NCBI RefSeq assembly: GCF_030272615.1
Contig: NC_081409.1
Location: forward strand, 914,798,340 to 914,862,339
Source: Cryptomeria japonica
Taxonomy: Eukaryota > Streptophyta > Pinopsida > Cupressales > Cupressaceae
Reading direction: 5' to 3'
Length of the DNA: 64,000 bases
Below are positions 45,649-59,291 of the stretch, piece after piece (position 1 is the first letter of the stretch; the number at the start of each line of letters is the position of its first letter). The notes under the pieces are model-generated. The model worked only from the letters and a program-made list of their open reading frames with translations. It made no database searches and had not been told where the DNA came from. The translations under genes and the position numbers were made by a program.

Positions 45649-47814
45649 GTCTGCCTCACTCAAGATTGCCTGCCCTCAAGCAATGAATGGAGTGTTCAAA
45701 ATGGCTTCCAATATGACGATTTTTTAGGATTATGGATTTGAAGTAGAATCGTACGGATGAAGAAAGAAAAAGTCGTACGGGCTGAAGCCATACACTGTAT
45801 GGATATTGAATGTGAGTTGCATAGAGGAAGTCTGTCCATATGCCAAGGAAGAAAGTTCGTATGTTGTACAAAAAAGAGAAGTGAGTAAAACATTGTACCT
45901 TGTAAGTAAAGCAGTATGAAGGAGTGAACTGTATAGGCTGCAAGAGCAAAGGGGCAATCAAATCATACGAGGAGCAGGGGCAGAGACACATCCATACAGG
46001 GTGGAGACATATCTATATGGGAAGAACAAATTGTATGTATGGGCTCCAAGCAGATTGTATGTATCCCCATCCTCATTGCTATGTCTTGAACATCCTAATG
46101 TTGTAAACTTGAACCCCTTGATGTAGTGGTCATAGTCCTTGCAAGTACAATGTTTGAGTCCTTATGATGCTCTAAATTTCTTGAATTACATCTTTCCTTG
46201 ATGCTCCTCGAAGTCTCCTCTATGTGTTGTCCTTCGTAACCTCCTTGCTTGCGTTCCATGCCTTGATCCTACAAACAATCAAATCACAAATTAAAACATA
46301 ACTAGCTTTGATTAACTCTTCCGAAACTATCTTTCCTTGATCACAATTACATTTCATCTTGAACCTTGCATTGATCCTCACTTAGACTTGAATTCCTTGC
46401 CTTGATGTGGGGTATCTCCATATTGTACTAGCTTTGAATCTTGGATATGTGAAGGAAATTTAAGATAATTGTAAAGTTTCCTCATCTCACTGCTATAGTC
46501 TGAACATCTTGACATTGTAAAGCTATCTTCATGTAATGGTTGTCATGCCTTGAATCCTTCATCTTGCATATGCATTTGTGATATCCTTTTCACGCCTTGA
46601 AGTCTTGACTTCCTTGTGTTGCCATCTTGAACTCGTGGAAGTGCATCTCCTCTATCATATTGAAAACCATGATGCTAGCCTCCCTTGCATGTGATTGAAT
46701 CTTGATGTTGTCTTTGCAATATGCTTGTGAAGTCCTCTCTCCAAGTCACACCTTTTGTTACATACCTCTTTTCAATAAGGTTGCTAATGAATAATGCAAT
46801 TGTGATCACTATATCATCTGTGTTTATTTCTGCTTATGTGCATGTGAAATCTTTATTAAGCTATATTAAGAGCCTGAGAGATTAATATTGACAATGTTAT
46901 TTCATATATTTGCGAATACTGAGAAGATAAGAATAGTCTAACCATTTTTATATTACCCAGTGGATGCAGGATGAGAAACACCTTTGAAGGGAGAGAGAGA
47001 GAGTATCATCAAGGAGAGGTTTGTGGACTTCGGGATTGATCGAACTTGCCATCGAATTGTGAACTTGGAGTTAGGTCGTTATGAAGTTAACTTGTCACCT
47101 TGGCATTTAGGGTGGTTGTTTCGTCTTGTTAGTTAGTAGGTAGTCAGTCTTTCCTTAGACGTCTTGTGGAAGTGAAGTGTTTGATGTTGCTTTTGGTTTA
47201 ATAATTGTAAAAATGATATTAATTGGATTGTAATTATTCTTCTAGCAATAATTTCTTTTATTTAATATAAAATATATACTTAGATGAGAATGTATATAAC
47301 ATATAGATATCTACGCATATCCTATGATACACGAGTCTTAAGTGAAGATATGTTTATATATTAAATGAAAAGAATTGAATATTTAAAAATTAAAGTATGT
47401 TATCGGCAAGAGAGCCAAAGCTTGCTTAATAATGGTAATAAAAGAGGGGAAGGCGTTACTTCTCTCCTTGATCACCTCGAGAGTTTGTCTTTCTTGAACC
47501 ACGTTCTTTGGTTGTCGCTAGTCTCTTGGATGGTGGTTTTCTTTGCACCACCTTATCCTTTTAAGGAGTTTTCTTTGCACCCTCTTGATTCGGTGGCTCA
47601 CTTGAAAAAGAAAACACAATATTCTCTCCTAGCGTTAAAAAGATAACATCTGTTTACTTTGCAAGGATATCATGGCATTTGTCTTTGTTCACAAAAAAGA
47701 AAAGGATTGCAATCAGTCTCAGGCAACTAAGTTTTCTTTGCACTGTTATACCTGGGGAAATCGCAAGGAATGTGGGAGAGAATCGTGTCATAATTAAGGT
47801 TTCCTATCATCAGG

Positions 47815-47855
<41 letters not shown>

Positions 47856-50397
47856 ACATTCATTTGTCCTCGGAAATCATACAGTAATCTTGGATCATTA
47901 TCTCTTTGATCGGACTCTTCAAACTTGGTTTTGAGAAGTATGGGTGGCAGAAGCTGCAGCTATTTCATTGAGCTTCAAGCTTAGCATGCATGTAAAGACG
48001 TAACTATTTTTCTTTGAATTAATGCGAAATATCTGCAATTTGTTGATTAAGTTTTCATTCTTTGCATTGGTAAATAATCATTGATATGAATAGGAAATTA
48101 ATGATAGAATGGAATCTGAATTACGTATATATATATATAGGAAAGGAGACTCTATTTCTGTTGTAAAACGAAAAGAGACTTTGTTTTTGTTATAATTTTA
48201 AGTATAAGTTGAAAGAATTACCTAAACCCGATTACCTAAAACAATAGGAAGATCTTATGGTAACGAAATTATAAAATCAAATCAATGAAATACTTAATCT
48301 TTTTATTTTCAATAAGGCCAAGATCGGAGTGATCGTTTAGCCCCCGATAAGATGAGAGCATTAATGAAATGAATTGTGTCTTTGTGAAAGAATACTCAGG
48401 GTCCTTGAATAATAAGCAACCGGGTATTAACTTCAAGATTTAAGACTCATGTCTGAATGGAAAATAATTCTATGATGGGAAGGAAGAATCCAAAATGTAA
48501 GCACTAATATATTATCCATTTGAAATCGTATGGAATCAATAATGGCAGAATAAAATTAAATGCTAGAATAAGCAACAAATTATCTTTATTCATTATAATT
48601 ATAATATTCTACATCAAGAAATAATATGCAGTTAATTGCTGGTATAACTGAATATGAATATGGTAGATCTTGCATGGAGCCATGTGGGTAGTTAACATTG
48701 TCAAGAAATATAGTAAGAACCTTCGAGATGTCAGGTGGGTAGGAGGCCCTTGTTCAGCTAAAAAGGAAAACTACCAAGAGTTAAGAAATTTGTTAACAAT
48801 CTGTTGAGAACATTTTCTTACGGTTGTAAATAACCATTGGTATTAGTAGACATTAACCGGATGACGTGTCCAGTGGGTTATTATCCTAAGAAAGTCGTTA
48901 TGACAACTAGTGTCAGTAGACAAATAGTGGTTGGTTGTTTAGTGGAATGGCAACCAATGAGCTAGATAAACTCAAGAATTTGTTTGTCAAGTTGTGCAAG
49001 GGTGTTGAATATTGACAGCACGTTGAATGTGCTTTCAATGTTAAAACCTTAGCCAAGGTAGTGCTGCACTATGCATGCGACCATTAGTTCACATGAACAA
49101 GATACACCTACTAGTCAGAAGGTCATACTAGTTAGGGGGTACCTATAGTGCATGATTGACTAGATTCGTCTAGGTTCTAAACACCAGGCTTAGATGGCAA
49201 GATATCAATTAGGTCTCGTCCTTAGTCTGCACCCTTGTGCAGGGTTGGGCCACTTCCAATAGGAAGAGGCACGAGAGATTGTCAAGTTTGTGGTTGGGTG
49301 GAAAAGGCCTTGATGATGCTCTTCCTCTTCCAGACTATGTCGAGGCTTGATACATAAAGTTCTAGTTGGAAAGCTAAATGAATTGTAATCACTGAACTTA
49401 TCTCTTCTTTTGTAATTTAAAGTTACCATAGTGATTTCTTTTTCATATTGAAAAGTATAATGACATATGTTCCATGTTATTGTTCAATAAAAGAATAACT
49501 TCCTTTTAGATGAATCAATTAGATTCTTGTTATGCTGAAGAGCAGTTAGTTAGTTATTTTTCAATTTCAGCTGAAGTAGTTATGTTTTATTTTGAGATGC
49601 TTAAAGTTTTATCTTATTCTAGATCTATTTTCTTTAAATATGGAATTAGTGGCATGTTATACCTTCATACTCTTGAATGTGTTGATCTCTCCCAGCTTTC
49701 AATTCTTGCTTCAAAACTTGAAAAGAACACACCTTGAATGAAAAAGGATGGGATAATGAAACAAAACTTAATCTTCCACACCATTAATTCATAAATGAAA
49801 TAACACACTAACATTCCACCAATCATGTTTCCTAAAACCTTCCTGTTGATGTGTTTTTTATGCACATGCGAACACAGAATGAAATACCAAGGTATCTCAT
49901 CCTCTCTTGAACAAAGTCTCTCAAATGCTATGCTTCGCGATCAAATGAGACAACTCTAAGGTTATGAAATGTCAGGTCTTGACTTGTGGATACGTTCAGT
50001 GGTTTGATGTGATAATGCTAGAATCACAAGGGGACTTACGTTGTACATGAATGCTCAATCTTATCATGGATTAGGATAGGCATGTCGATGACTTAGGATT
50101 TTGCACTGAGCTCTTGATTAAATTCTAACAAGACTATCTAAAAAAAGGGGCAAAAAGAATAGGGTTAGGAATTCTATTCTAAGCCTAGAATGCAAGAAGT
50201 AGTGAACAAATTCAGTGGAATCAAACTAGGCAAGGTCTCACCATCAAGTCGAACAGATTTTCACACAAGTTTAGTGCAATCATCTAAGGTGTATTTCAAA
50301 GATATTCAAATTACCACCATCCAAGTTGATGAATAACAATGAACGTATAATAATCGAAGTTAAGCTTGCATAAACTTCTAGTTGACCACACATGACA
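45649..50397. other. Non-coding stretch with decayed repeats
   Basis: No supportable gene over 4.7 kb. I see CGTACGG-containing sequence near 45,745-45,775, a diverged duplication ('tgctat.gtcttgaacatcctaatgttgtaa' class near 46,079 and 46,491), repeated 'ttttctttgca' near 47,540-47,740, the compound microsatellite described next, and short open frames (for example 49,510-49,737) without recognisable motifs. Confidence 0.55.
47815..47858. repeat. Compound microsatellite (CT)n(CA)n
   Basis: A pure CT run (47,815-47,830) passes directly into a pure CA run (to about 47,858). Confidence 0.95.
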
Positions 50398-52093
50398 TGT
50401 TGGACATAATGGATCACTGAGAGGGGGGGGGGTGAATCAGTGATTTAATCTTTTTACTTTTAACAAGAAGATACCGGTAAATAAAACAAATTGAGTGTTA
50501 ATTGGCAGCTTAAATAGTGCAACCAAGGTGTGAGAAAGGATTTGCTAAACTACTAAAATGCCACATATACAAAGATGCAACACACAACACCAGATATTTA
50601 CGAGGAAAACCCAATGTGGGAAAAAACCTCGGTGAGAATAGCTGCTGGAGATCTTCTGCTCCAATCCAGCGTCACAATGAAACTCTGATTACAAAATTTA
50701 GGGCACCGACCCAAGGAGCACCAACCTAAGGAGCACCAACCCCTGATTTATGAGCACCGACTCAAAGGAGCATCAACCCCTGCACAATTTATAGGCTACT
50801 ACCTAAAGGAGCTACAACCCCTGCACTAAGCTAAAACTTAGTGAAAAACAATTTAAAACTTAGATACACAAATGAAATCACTGTTGCAAATGAAGTTTTG
50901 CAACCTTACAATATCCCGCTCTGTCGGTTTCAGTCTTACTGGTCTGTTTCCTCTTTTCCTACTCTGCAACTTGACTTTGCTGGTCACCTTTCTCAATCCT
51001 CGCTCACACTGTCTTCCTCCTTCTTAACTTACCCTCAATCACACTTTATCAGGCACTGCTTCTGCTGGTTTATAGCCTCTATGTTCAATGCACTCTTCAT
51101 TGGTTGTTTTTTATACCGGTTTGCTCTGCTTCACCTGTAAATTAATACTTTGCTCACAAACACTTTAAGTGTTTTTCCTCTTTGGCTCCCAGACAAACGG
51201 AAAATTACACTTGTCTTCTACAGCAGCAACTAGTTGCTCAGTCTCAAGCTCTTCTTTTTAACCACTGGTTTCCTGCGAAAATGCAAATCAAAATTTGAGC
51301 GCTCAGGGTTTCCTTTTCCCGACACAATCTGCATTAGATCCTATCTAGTCTGTCATGTGTCGATCCCCTATACTCCAGAGATGTATCTATACACATTTTC
51401 CATTACCCAACGCATGCTTGCTAAAGATAGCAATCACGTACAAGATTTTTTACTTTGAAATCCGTTGACACATAAAAGCGCCTAGCTGTTTCCTTTTCAA
51501 GGTCATCTTGTGATCGGATTTCCTTTGCATTGATTCAGGCGCCAACTGCTTGCTGATCTTCCTTAGTCATTCTTTCTTCCTCGAGCCGCATCGGTCAGTT
51601 ACAATCCCGTGATTTGTGGCTGTTTCATTTATGTCGACTGACAATTTCACCAACCTTGTCGATGGTAGCTTTACTGACCCCTACATATTTTCCACCTTAG
51701 CTCCACATGGCGTCACACGGTCAATCACTTAGCTTACCGACACACAGTCGGTTCATACTTGATCGTTCAACAACCTCATACCGGTACATCCCTTTATCGG
51801 CGAGACCACCTTTTGCTAACCGACAATGTACACTACACCGGTAACACACCTTCACCTTCGGTGGTTTATGATGACTTTAACATTGTGCCTCTTCATCATA
51901 AACAGGCAACCAAACTTCAGACAGATATGAGCTCAACCGATTATCACTTAACATGCTCACCCACACATGTATCTCATCTCATACTGATGAAGTTACTGAT
52001 AGTACTTGTCTTTCATCATACCGGTACATTATTCTTTATCCCAGTAGCTTGCCTGCGATATCGGTTGACATCAATGACAACTAAATGCCAACA
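50398..52093 (-). repeat. 3' LTR of the Copia element
   Basis: 1,696 bp. Near its outer end (50,420) it carries a long G run (C run on the element strand), and at 50,600-50,640 the inverse of the plant Copia 'ccgaggttttttcccac' motif. An array of 'gagcaccaacc' units lies at 50,700-50,820. Confidence 0.95.
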
Positions 52094-52108
52094 ATCTCCC
52101 CCTTTGGC
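52094..52108 (-). other. Polypurine tract of the Copia element
   Basis: On the minus strand GCCAAAGGGGGAGAT abuts the LTR start TGTTGG. A second CAAAGGGGGAG lies about 45 bp upstream on the element strand, as in the element ending at 10,907. Confidence 0.9.
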
Positions 52109-52333
52109 ATTGATGCCAACATGCCTTTTCCGATTACACTCCCCCTTTGACAACAATGGCAAAGGGAACTTTAGACTGACACCAATAATCTCTCCCTAGA
52201 CAACTCCTGCTTAAGACATTTTCTCCCCTTGTGTCAATGCGTCATGATTGAAGACTCCCCTTGAATCATGCATCCTCTCATGCATTTAAGTGCTACCAGA
52301 TGGTGGGACAACTCCCATTTTTTGTCTCAGGTA

Positions 52334-55300
52334 CTAAAAAGGACTTAATGGAAGTGGCTTGGTGAATATGTCAGCAATCTGCTCACTGGTGGGAACATAT
52401 TCTACCAGAACCTCCTTGTCAACTACCTTCTCCCTCAAGAAGTGATACTTGATTGCAATATGTTTTGTTCTTGAGTGCATTACTGGATCCTTGGAGATGT
52501 TGATTGCACTTGAATTGTCACACCGGATTGGAATAGGTTCAGGTATCTCCACCTGTATGTCTTTCAGTGTCTGCTTCATCCATAAAACTTGTGAACAACA
52601 TGTAGCGGCTGCTATGTATTCTGCCTCAGCAGTAGATAGTGACACTGAATCTTGCTTCTTACTGTGCCATGATACTAATTGGTCTCCTAAGTAGAAAGCA
52701 CCTCCACTTGTACTTTTTCGATCATCAATACTTCCTGCCCAATCTGCATCAGTATTAGCCTGCAAAGAGAAGTCTCCTTTCTTTAGATACCACAGACCAT
52801 GATTGATAGTCCCTTGCAGATAACTGAAAATTCTTCTAACTGCATTTAAGTGGGACTGTTTAGGAGCAGCTTGAAATCTTGCTACCATGCAAACAACTTG
52901 TACAATATCCGGTCTAGATGCTGTTAAATACAACAGACTGCCAATCATAGACCTATACAGTGTTTGCTCAACTTCCGGTGATTCATCTAGTTTGCTCAAC
53001 TTACAATCGGTAACCATGGGAGTGTTCACAGGTTTGCTGTCGTCCATTTGAAATTTCTTTAGCATGTCTGTTGCATACTTGGCTTGGGAGATGAAAATTC
53101 CTTTTTCCTTCTGAGAGATCTGCAAACCAAGAAAATAGGACAACTCACCCAACATGGACATCTCAAATTTTGTCTTCATCTGATCTGCAAATTCTTTGCA
53201 CATGATGTCCTTGTCCCCACCGAAGATAATATCATCCACGTATACAACAACTATAATCATGTGATCTCCATTTACCTTGACATACAAGTTGCTGTCTGCA
53301 TTCCCTTTCCGGAATCCTTGCTCCTTCAAGTATTTATCTAACTGGGAATACCATGCTCTGGGAGCCTGCTTCAAGCCATAGAGAGCTTTCTTCAATCGGC
53401 ATACAAAACTCTCATCTTCATGCAACGAGTACCCTTCCGTCTGTTTCATATACACCTCTTCTTCAAGATTGCCATTGAGAAAGGCAGATTTCACATCCAT
53501 CTGATACACTTTATATCCCTTGTAGGCTAAGAAAGCTAAAAACATTCTTATTGCCTCTAACCTAGCTACCGGTGCAAAGGTTTCTTCAAAGTCAATACCT
53601 TCAACTTGAGCATACCCTTTGCAAACTAACCTTGCTTTATGTCGGACTATCTTACCTTCTTCATTCATCTTGTTCCAGTAGACCCATTTGGTACCTATGA
53701 CATTCTTGTCTGCCGGTCTAGGAACAAGTTCCCAAGTCTGATTTTTCTCAATTTGTTTCAATTCTTCATCCATGGCATCTACCCACTTCTTACTTTTGCT
53801 AGCATCATCAAAAGTTTTAGGCTCTACTTCAGTCATGAGACAAAAATTTACCTGCTCACCTTCTTGAGCTAATTTCCTTCTGGTCTGCACACCTTCATTC
53901 CTATCTCCTATGATCCGTTCTTCTGGATGATTCTTCTGCACATACCGGTTGGGAGTCTTGTTTGGTACATCTTCTACTGGTCTATTGTCAGATTGGTCTT
54001 CATATTCCACATCTGACTCATCAATGTAGGGTGCAAGTGTAGATTGTCCTTTGTGTGGTTCTTCATCTATTCTCACATGTACACTCTCAACCACCCTTCT
54101 CAACCTCTTGTTGTAGCATTCGTAGGCTTTACTGTTAGCTGAGTATCCCAAGAAAATTCCTTCATCACTCCGGGAATCAAAACTTCCCAATCCATTAGCA
54201 TCTTTCTTGATGAAGCACTTACTTCCAAACACTCTAAAGTGTTTGAGTGATGGTTTCCTTTCATTCCATAACTCATAAGGAGTCATTCTACTGTTCACCC
54301 TTAATTGAACCCGGTTTAAAGTGTAGACAATAGTATGAACTACTTCCTTCCAGTATATATCCGGTATGTTGGCCTCATTCAACATTGTCTTGGCCATCTC
54401 TTTCATTGTCCTATTTTGCCTTTCCACCACCCCATTTTGCTGAGGTGTCCTTGCAGTTGAAGATTGTCTTCGAATTCCATGTTTCTCACAGTAGTCAACA
54501 AATTCATTTGAAGAAAATTCTCCACCCCGGTCAAATCTTAAGCACTTTAACCGGTGTCCACTTTCATTTTCCACCAACTTTCTGAAAATTTTGGATCTGT
54601 CAAATGCTTGTGACTTGTCATGAAGGAAGGTTACCCAAGTCATTCTTGAGTAATCATCTATGAACAACATGAAATACCTTTCTCCAGCCAAAGCTCTTGT
54701 CCGTGTTGGCCCACATAAGTTGGTATGTATCAACTCCAAAGGTCTTGAGGTGTTATATTCTTTTGTTTTAAAACTGACCTTTGCTTGCTTACCTTTGACA
54801 CATTCATCACCAAATGTACTTGCCGGTTTTATAATTTGAGGTATGTTTCTCACATACCGGTTTTTGCTTATCTTCATCAGATTGTCAAAATTCACATGGC
54901 CTAGTCTCCGGTGCCACAACCAACTTTCATCAACCTGTCCCATCATGCACTGGGACTCATAACATTCCTTCAGATTGTAGACATTACCCTCTGTTCTCTT
55001 TCCTTTTGCTACCACTTGACCGGTACTTTGCTTCCTTATTTGGCAACCGGTAGAATCAAATGAGAACTTGTACCCTTTGTCACACATCTGACTTACACTC
55101 AGCAGGTTATGTTTCAAACCTTCCACATAGTACACATCATGAGCCTTGAGCTTTCCATCAATATTCAATGTACCCCGGCCTTTGATTTTGATGGCGGAGT
55201 TGTCACCGAACCGGACTGAACCACCATTCCAATCATCAAGCTTGATGAACTTTTTCTTATCTCCAGTCATGTGATTTGAGCAACCACTGTCAACTACCCA

Positions 55301-55480
55301 TAAATTCCTCCTTTCAACATGTAGAGCGGTCTGCACAATCAGGCTAGACTCTGTCTTGTTTTTCTCCTTCTCTATCCAAACCGGTTTCTCTTCTTTCTTT
55401 TCCTCTTCTATCACTTTGTGTTCCAGTTTTGATTCCAACTTTTCATTTGGTACAACTCTCTTTTGCTTGTCAGTTCTCAG
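52334..55480 (-). CDS. Copia pol: protease, integrase, RT, RNase H (open frame)
   Basis: An uninterrupted frame of over 1,030 codons. It shows protease ([13 protein letters not shown] near 55,290), a pre-integrase domain ([13 protein letters not shown] near 54,920), the integrase core ([30 protein letters not shown]), RT ([34 protein letters not shown]) and RNase H ([27 protein letters not shown]), ending with ADIFTKPL. One Cys of the integrase zinc finger is Gly (FGDECVKGK). It is in the same frame as gag but cut off from it by a TAG at 55,481, so translation from the gag start cannot reach it. It would process, copy and integrate the element. Confidence 0.93.
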   Translation of the reverse strand: MRTDKQKRVVPNEKLESKLEHKVIEEEKKEEKPVWIEKEKNKTESSLIVQTALHVERRNLWVVDSGCSNHMTGDKKKFIKLDDWNGGSVRFGDNSAIKIKGRGTLNIDGKLKAHDVYYVEGLKHNLLSVSQMCDKGYKFSFDSTGCQIRKQSTGQVVAKGKRTEGNVYNLKECYESQCMMGQVDESWLWHRRLGHVNFDNLMKISKNRYVRNIPQIIKPASTFGDECVKGKQAKVSFKTKEYNTSRPLELIHTNLCGPTRTRALAGERYFMLFIDDYSRMTWVTFLHDKSQAFDRSKIFRKLVENESGHRLKCLRFDRGGEFSSNEFVDYCEKHGIRRQSSTARTPQQNGVVERQNRTMKEMAKTMLNEANIPDIYWKEVVHTIVYTLNRVQLRVNSRMTPYELWNERKPSLKHFRVFGSKCFIKKDANGLGSFDSRSDEGIFLGYSANSKAYECYNKRLRRVVESVHVRIDEEPHKGQSTLAPYIDESDVEYEDQSDNRPVEDVPNKTPNRYVQKNHPEERIIGDRNEGVQTRRKLAQEGEQVNFCLMTEVEPKTFDDASKSKKWVDAMDEELKQIEKNQTWELVPRPADKNVIGTKWVYWNKMNEEGKIVRHKARLVCKGYAQVEGIDFEETFAPVARLEAIRMFLAFLAYKGYKVYQMDVKSAFLNGNLEEEVYMKQTEGYSLHEDESFVCRLKKALYGLKQAPRAWYSQLDKYLKEQGFRKGNADSNLYVKVNGDHMIIVVVYVDDIIFGGDKDIMCKEFADQMKTKFEMSMLGELSYFLGLQISQKEKGIFISQAKYATDMLKKFQMDDSKPVNTPMVTDCKLSKLDESPEVEQTLYRSMIGSLLYLTASRPDIVQVVCMVARFQAAPKQSHLNAVRRIFSYLQGTINHGLWYLKKGDFSLQANTDADWAGSIDDRKSTSGGAFYLGDQLVSWHSKKQDSVSLSTAEAEYIAAATCCSQVLWMKQTLKDIQVEIPEPIPIRCDNSSAINISKDPVMHSRTKHIAIKYHFLREKVVDKEVLVEYVPTSEQIADIFTKPLPLSPF

Positions 55481-57526
55481 CTAATAGTGCTTTTCTATGT
55501 GACCAAAATTTTGACACTTATAGCATTTCACATTAGCACCAAAAGATGTACTCAATACATTCTTGTAGGACATTTGCATGTTACTTCTACATTCATAACT
55601 CTTGTGACCAAGCTTATTGCAATTATAACACATGATATTTGTACTTTGTAATGCAACAAATGAGTTTCTACTCTCAAAACTAGGGTTGACATTCATTTTC
55701 CTACAGTTTGCTATTCTATGACCAAACTTATTGCACCAATGACAATAACCATGAAAATTTGGTACATACCGGTTAGGTTGTTTTGAACTTGCAAACGCCT
55801 GCCTTACTGAGGTGCTTCCTCTCATGTTGCTAACCCTTGTGAATCCTTCATGATCAATGCCTGCATTTCTCCTTGGATCTGCATGCTGGTGCATTGAGTA
55901 TGGTCTCCGGTTCATTGATTTAGCATACCGGTTTGTGTATTGGTTTCTAGTAGCATCTGCATATGTCTTTTTGCCGATATCCTTGCCCACTGTGAATGTC
56001 TTATTCTCTTCACCTTCCTTAGTGGAAGTGAATTTAATTTCCTTATCCGATGTGTCTTTGCTATTTGAGCTTTGACCTTTTAGAAAGCCTAAGCCACCGG
56101 TATCTTTGGATTGCTTCTGTTTGCTCAGCATCTTGTCCTAAGCTTCAGTGCTGCCTTCATACTTGCTTCTCACTTTTATTTCTTACTAAATTTTCTCCAA
56201 GTCCTTCCAGAGTTTCACTATTTCTGCTTCTAGATTCTGATGTTCCTTTTCCTTTTCACTCAGATTGATACCAATGACTTCACACATCCTCTTGGCCTCC
56301 TCCAACTGAAAGTTTAGATCTGCAATGGTTTTTTGGGACTCTTCAAGAGATTGTTCCAACAACTCTTGTTCTTCAGCTGCAGCCCTTTTTACCTTCTTCA
56401 ACTCTCTTCTTGTTTTCTTTAGCTCATCTAAGGCACTAATGAGTTCTTCTTCAAGATCTACTTCACCTTCTTGCTCTTCCTCTTCTGCTTCTTTAGGTAT
56501 TGGCACCTCTTGAGCCACAAAAAGGTTTGCTCTTACTTCATCATCGCTGCAGCAATCATCTGAGGCACTTTCCTCATCTGTGGCATCATCTTCATGTGCG
56601 TAAAGACTGCTCTGCTTCCGGTAGCCTTTTCTACCATGCCGGTAGACATTTTTCTTCTTATCCTTACTAAATGATCTGCTACCTTTTGGTTGATCATCTT
56701 CATTCTTGTCACCATAAGGACATTTAGCAGCAAAATGTCCAATCTTTCCATTGTTGAAACATTTTAAAGGAAGCTTGCCTTTATATTTGCCTGAACCTGT
56801 CTTGAGTCTTCCGACAAAGTTTGCCATGATGTCATCAAAGTCTTCACCAGTTGCATCATGAGCAGATTCTTCTTTTCCTTTTCTTGATGTCTTGAATGTA
56901 GCTTCTTTCTTCACAACATCAGTACCGACAGTCCTCATCTCATAAGCAGTTAGGGAGCCATACAACTCATCCATTGTAAAAACTTTCAGATCTTTTGCTT
57001 CTTCTATTGCTGAGACCTTTGTATTGCACTTAGATGTAAGATATCTAAGTACATTCTTCACTATAACCTCATCTTTTATTTCTTCTCCAAGCCCTCAAAT
57101 GGTGTTTGTTGTTTCATCAACCCTTTGGAGATAGTCAGCAATCTTCTCTTCATCTCTCATCTTCAAGCCCTCAAGCTGTGCTCTCAAAGTCTGCAACTTG
57201 GCTTCCTTGACTTTAGCATCACCTTCAAAAATCTTCTGCAACTTATTCCAAGTCTCCTTGGCAGAAGAGCAGTGCATGACTTTAACAAACTCATTATCGG
57301 ACAACCCACTAAGAATGGCATTCTTGGCTTTAGCATTGTTCTCATATTCCTTCTTTGCATCTGGATCAGTAGGGGGATTATTAGGAATTATATATCCATT
57401 TACAACCGACATCCATACATCACAACCTAGAGAGGACAGATAGGTTTCCATTCTTCTGCTCCAAAAGGCATAGTTGGTACCATCAAACATAGGAGCTTTT
57501 GAGGAGGCTGATTCGTTTCTTGCCAT
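55481..57526 (-). pseudogene. Copia gag, same frame as pol, five stops
   Basis: ATG at 57,526 (MARNESASSKAPMFDGTNY) opens a standard Copia gag with FWSRRMETYL. The frame is broken by stops at 57,095, 56,186, 56,183, 56,138 and 55,481 but never shifts. The first zinc knuckle near 56,750 reads CFNNGKIGHFAAKC (second Cys replaced by Asn). An acidic coiled-coil region follows (about 56,500-56,200). Three more knuckles lie at about 55,480-55,750 (CHWCNKFGHRIANC, CYNCNKLGHKSYEC and CYKCQNFGHIEKHY, the last without its final Cys). Gag would form the particle and bind the genomic RNA. Confidence 0.92.
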
Positions 57527-57587
57527 TGTGAACACTTGACAGGATCTACCCAAGCTAGAGAATGCTTTTGACAAAACAGGGTACCTA

Positions 57588-57600
57588 GGCTCTAATACCA
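57588..57600 (-). other. Primer-binding site of the Copia element
   Basis: On the minus strand TGGTATTAGAGCC lies two bases inside the 5' LTR. It differs by one base from the plant initiator-Met tRNA site TGGTATCAGAGC. Confidence 0.9.
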
Positions 57601-57602
57601 AT

Positions 57603-59291
57603 TGTTGGACACAATGGCTCACTGAGAGGGGGGGGGGGGTGAATCAGTGATTTAATCTTTTTACTTTCAACGAGAAGATACCGGTAAATAAAACAAAGTG
57701 AGTGTTAACCGACAACTTAAATAGTGCAACCAAGGTGTGAGAAAGGATTTGCTAAACTACTAAAATGCCACATATACAAAGATGCAACACACAACACCAA
57801 ATATTTATGAGGAAAACCCAACGTGGGAAAAAACCTCGGTGAGAATAACTACTGGAGATCTTCTGCTCCAATCCAGCCTCACAATGAAACTCTGATTACA
57901 AAATTTAGGGCACCAACCTAAGGAGCACCAACCCTTGATTTATGAGCACCGACTCAAAGGAGCATCAACCCCTGCACAATTTATAGGCTACTCCCTAAAG
58001 GAGCTACAACCCCTGCACTAAGCTACAACTTAGTGAAAAACAATATAAAACTCAGATACACAAATGAAATCACTGTTGCAAATGAAGTTTTGCAACCTTA
58101 CAATATCCTGCTCTGTCGGTTTCAATCTTACCGGTTTGTTTCCTCTTTTCCTAATCTGCAACTTGACTTTGCTGATCACCTTTCTCAATCCTCACTCACA
58201 TTGTCTTCCTCCTTCTTAACTCACCCTCAATCACACTCTATCAGGCACTGCTTTTGCCGGTTTATAGCCTCTATGTTCAATGCACTCTTCACTAATTGTT
58301 CCTTATACTGGTTTGCTCTGCTTCACCTGTAAATTAATACTTTGCTCACAAACACTTTAAGTGTTTTTCCTCTTCGGCTCTTAGACAAACTGAAAATTAC
58401 ACTTGTCTTCTACAGCAGCAACTCCTTGCTCAGTCTCGAGCTCTTCTTTTTAATCATTGGTTTCCCGCCAAAACACAAATCAAAATTTGAGTGCTTAGGG
58501 TTTCCTTTTCCCGACACAATCTGCGTTAGATCCTATCTAGTCTGTCATGTGTCGATCACCTGTACTCCAAAGATGCATCTATACACATTTTCCATTACCC
58601 AACGCATGCTTGCTAAAGATAGAAATCACGCACAAGATTTTTACTTTGAAATCCGTGACACATAAAAGCGCCTGGCTGTTTCCTTTTCAATTTTCAAGGT
58701 CATCTTGTTATCGGATTTCCTTTGCATTGATTTAGGCGCCAACTACTTGTTGATCTTCCTTCGTCATTCTTTCTTCCTCGAGCCGCATCGGTCAGTTACA
58801 ATCCCATGATTTGTGGCTGTTTCATTTATCTCGACTGACAGTTTCACCAACCTTGTCGATGGTAGCTTTACCGACCCCTACGTATTTGCCACCTCAGCTC
58901 CACATGGCGTCACACGGTCAATCACTTAGCTTACCGACACAGTCGGTTCATACTTGATCGTTCATCAACCTCATACCGGTACATCCCTTTACTGGTGAGA
59001 CCTTCTTCTTTTGCTAACTGACAGTGTACACTACACTAGTAACGCACCTTTAGCTTCTATGGCTTATGATGACTTTAACATTCCACCTCTTCATCATAAA
59101 CAGGCAGCCAAACTTCAGACCGGTATGAGCTCAACCGGTTATCACTTAACATACTCACCCACACATGTATCTCATCTCATATTGATGAAGTTACTGATAG
59201 TACTTGTCTTTCATCATATCGGTACATTATTCTTCATCCCAGTAGCTTGCCTGCAATACCGGTTGACATCAATGACAACTCAATGCCAACA
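57603..59291 (-). repeat. 5' LTR of the Copia element
   Basis: 1,689 bp, aligned along its length with the 3' LTR with scattered substitutions and small indels. The long G run occurs at 57,629-57,641. Confidence 0.95.

Larger units (their letters stand above)
50398..59291 (-). mobile_element. Complete Copia retrotransposon (Ty1/Copia)
   Basis: 8.9 kb with LTRs of about 1.69 kb at 50,398-52,093 and 57,603-59,291, each TGTTGG...CCAACA as read on the plus strand. Flanking 5-mers TGACA and CGACA agree at four of five bases. On the minus strand the order is 5' LTR, initiator-tRNA-type primer-binding site, gag, protease, integrase, RT, RNase H, polypurine tract and 3' LTR; integrase before RT defines Copia. 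The LTRs differ by scattered substitutions and small indels, so the insertion is older than the Tat element. The gag has an acidic coiled-coil tail and several zinc knuckles. Confidence 0.95.

Noticed and set aside
44037..45653. Target duplication for the solo LTR at 44,042
   Set aside because: TTATT on the left and GTCTG on the right do not match, so only the inverted ends support the call.
47679..47909. ORF covering the (CT)n(CA)n microsatellite
   Set aside because: Most of it is the simple repeat; no motif or promoter.
49510..49737. 75-codon ORF left of the Copia element
   Set aside because: No homology I can recognise, no splice or promoter context; kept as non-coding.
9727..52093. LTRs at 9.7 kb and 50.4 kb as two ends of one element
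   Set aside because: They are on opposite strands, differ in length and sequence, and the right one has its own partner at 57.6-59.3 kb.
52449..52694. Plus-strand ORFs within the Copia pol region
   Set aside because: Shadows of the minus-strand pol frame.
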